Assembly (NCBI GenBank): GCA_020433785.1
Contig: JAGRCC010000394.1
Coordinates: 1 to 6,358, forward strand
DNA from: Anaerolineae bacterium
Lineage (GTDB): Bacteria; Chloroflexota; Anaerolineae; 4572-78; J111
Reading direction: 5' to 3'
DNA: 6,358 nt
In this document: positions 5,864 through 6,358 of the stretch, one piece after another
Position numbering within the stretch: position 1 is the first letter of the stretch
Layout of the letters: each line of letters opens with the position of its first letter
Notes under the pieces: generated by a model
What the model was told of the DNA's origin: nothing
Databases searched by the model: none
The model's input: the letters and a program-made list of their open reading frames with translations, nothing else
Position numbers and translations under genes: made by a program

Positions 5864-5869
5864 CTTCCT
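5864..5869 (-). promoter_or_regulatory. Ribosome binding site of the cNMP-PH gene
   Basis: AGGAAG on the minus strand ends three bases before the ATG at 5858-5860, with AGGA five bases away. It supports this start codon. Confidence 0.55.
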
Positions 5870-5904
5870 ACTTTACAATCAGTTAGATGGGGGTATTTGC
5901 TTTG

Positions 5905-5913
5905 ATTTTACCA
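5905..5913 (-). promoter_or_regulatory. Candidate extended -10 promoter of the cNMP-PH gene
   Basis: Minus-strand TGGTAAAAT fits the extended -10 pattern TGnTAAAAT (five of six -10 matches at 5905-5910). No good -35 box stands 17 bp upstream; TTGTTC is 20 bp away. The transcript would begin near 5898, about 38 bases before the start codon. Confidence 0.35.
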
Positions 5914-5996
5914 TAGAATATTAAAAATAGGAACAAGCGAGCTATTGACATAAAGATTAAGGATAGAGATAGAGTTTGAGTTGAGAGGGAGAGGGG

Positions 5997-6358
5997 TTAG
6001 TTGAGGGTGTAGACAGAGATATTATCGCGTGGGTCATGATAGATTAAGGGTAGCAAATTTTCAATTTTCTGGTTCGATTTTCGATCCAGTAATCGATGGT
6101 CAACGACGATGTAATTGACACCCAATTCGCGCAGCAGTTCTAACCCGGCGTCGGTGGGAAATTGGCTCATTTCCTCGCGCAGACGGGCGTGACCTGGCGG
6201 AAAAAAGCCGGAGTAGCCGTTAACCATTCGGCCCTTGAAGGTGCGGTTTTCTAACATCCAGATTGTTGTTGGCTCAAAATCGGCCACGGCGGGACTGGCG
6301 GCGAAGGGGATCATCACAATTTCCGATTGAGTGTCTTGGTTATTGAGCCAGCTTTGCC
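5997..6358 (-). CDS. C-terminal part of a YfhO/glycosyltransferase-like membrane protein (runs off right edge)
   Basis: The frame is open from the right edge to a TAA at 5997-5999, giving 119 residues of C-terminus. An internal GTG at 6315-6317 is not the true start, because the frame continues upstream with WLNNQDTQSEIVMIPFA. The visible part has the pattern of the soluble end of large multi-membrane-span proteins (YfhO or GT39/mannosyltransferase-like): EIVMIPFA, then MVNGYSGFFPPGHARL, FPTDAGLELLRELGVNYIVVDHRLL and a final Tyr-rich strand. In such proteins this segment follows the transmembrane part and is thought to lie outside the cytoplasmic membrane. No membrane helix is visible in this fragment, so the assignment rests on motif resemblance. 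It is upstream of and co-oriented with the cNMP-PH gene, with 136 bp between them. Confidence 0.65.
   Translation of the reverse strand, partial: QSWLNNQDTQSEIVMIPFAASPAVADFEPTTIWMLENRTFKGRMVNGYSGFFPPGHARLREEMSQFPTDAGLELLRELGVNYIVVDHRLLDRKSNQKIENLLPLIYHDPRDNISVYTLN

Noticed and set aside
6315..6317. GTG as the start of a short stand-alone protein at the right edge
   Set aside because: The frame stays open upstream to the window edge with sequence in keeping with the same family, so this is an internal codon of a truncated gene.

Overview
The window reads as a piece of bacterial chromosome of moderate GC with ordinary housekeeping content. No transposase, phage gene, CRISPR array, tRNA or rRNA is visible. 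The lineage cannot be proven from the sequence. A tsaE-tsaB-rimI operon followed by a small SHOCT-like gene, a DUF4349 lipoprotein, a cyclic-nucleotide-domain/bacterial-PH membrane protein and a YfhO-like membrane protein tail together look most like Chloroflexota (Anaerolineae-like). This rests on remembered family resemblance and is inference.

Layout. (1) 1-2035, minus strand: a t6A-type operon read from a good sigma70-like promoter at 2007-2035. Its order is tsaE (1491-1985), a 115-bp gap holding a perfect 15-bp inverted repeat, tsaB (716-1375), rimI (138-716, sharing one base with tsaB) and the start of a small unknown gene (1-134). (2) 1986-2134: a divergent promoter region with an AT-rich dyad. 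(3) 2135-2875, plus: a YfcE/MJ0936-type metallophosphoesterase, followed by a candidate terminator at 2970-3016. (4) 3056-4126, plus: a good promoter, a short leader able to form two mutually exclusive hairpins (one covering the ribosome binding site), and a DUF4349 lipoprotein with a C-terminal membrane anchor. (5) 4127-5860, minus: a 577-residue membrane protein with an N-terminal cyclic-nucleotide-type sensor domain and two copies of a [two TM + bacterial PH] module. Its stop codon directly abuts that of the DUF4349 gene, and the likely terminator of the DUF4349 gene lies inside its last codons. (6) 5997-6358, minus: the C-terminal end of a YfhO/glycosyltransferase-like membrane protein.

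How the genes fit. TsaE and TsaB are partners of TsaD (not in this window) in making the tRNA modification N6-threonylcarbamoyladenosine. RimI is the N-terminal acetyltransferase commonly encoded with them. The phosphoesterase, DUF4349 protein and cNMP-PH protein form no recognised pathway; their adjacency is only suggestive. The points most worth a second look are the cNMP/duplicated-bPH protein with an altered ligand-binding cassette, the terminator embedded in opposing coding sequence, the leader with alternative hairpins, and the palindromic element inside the tsa operon.
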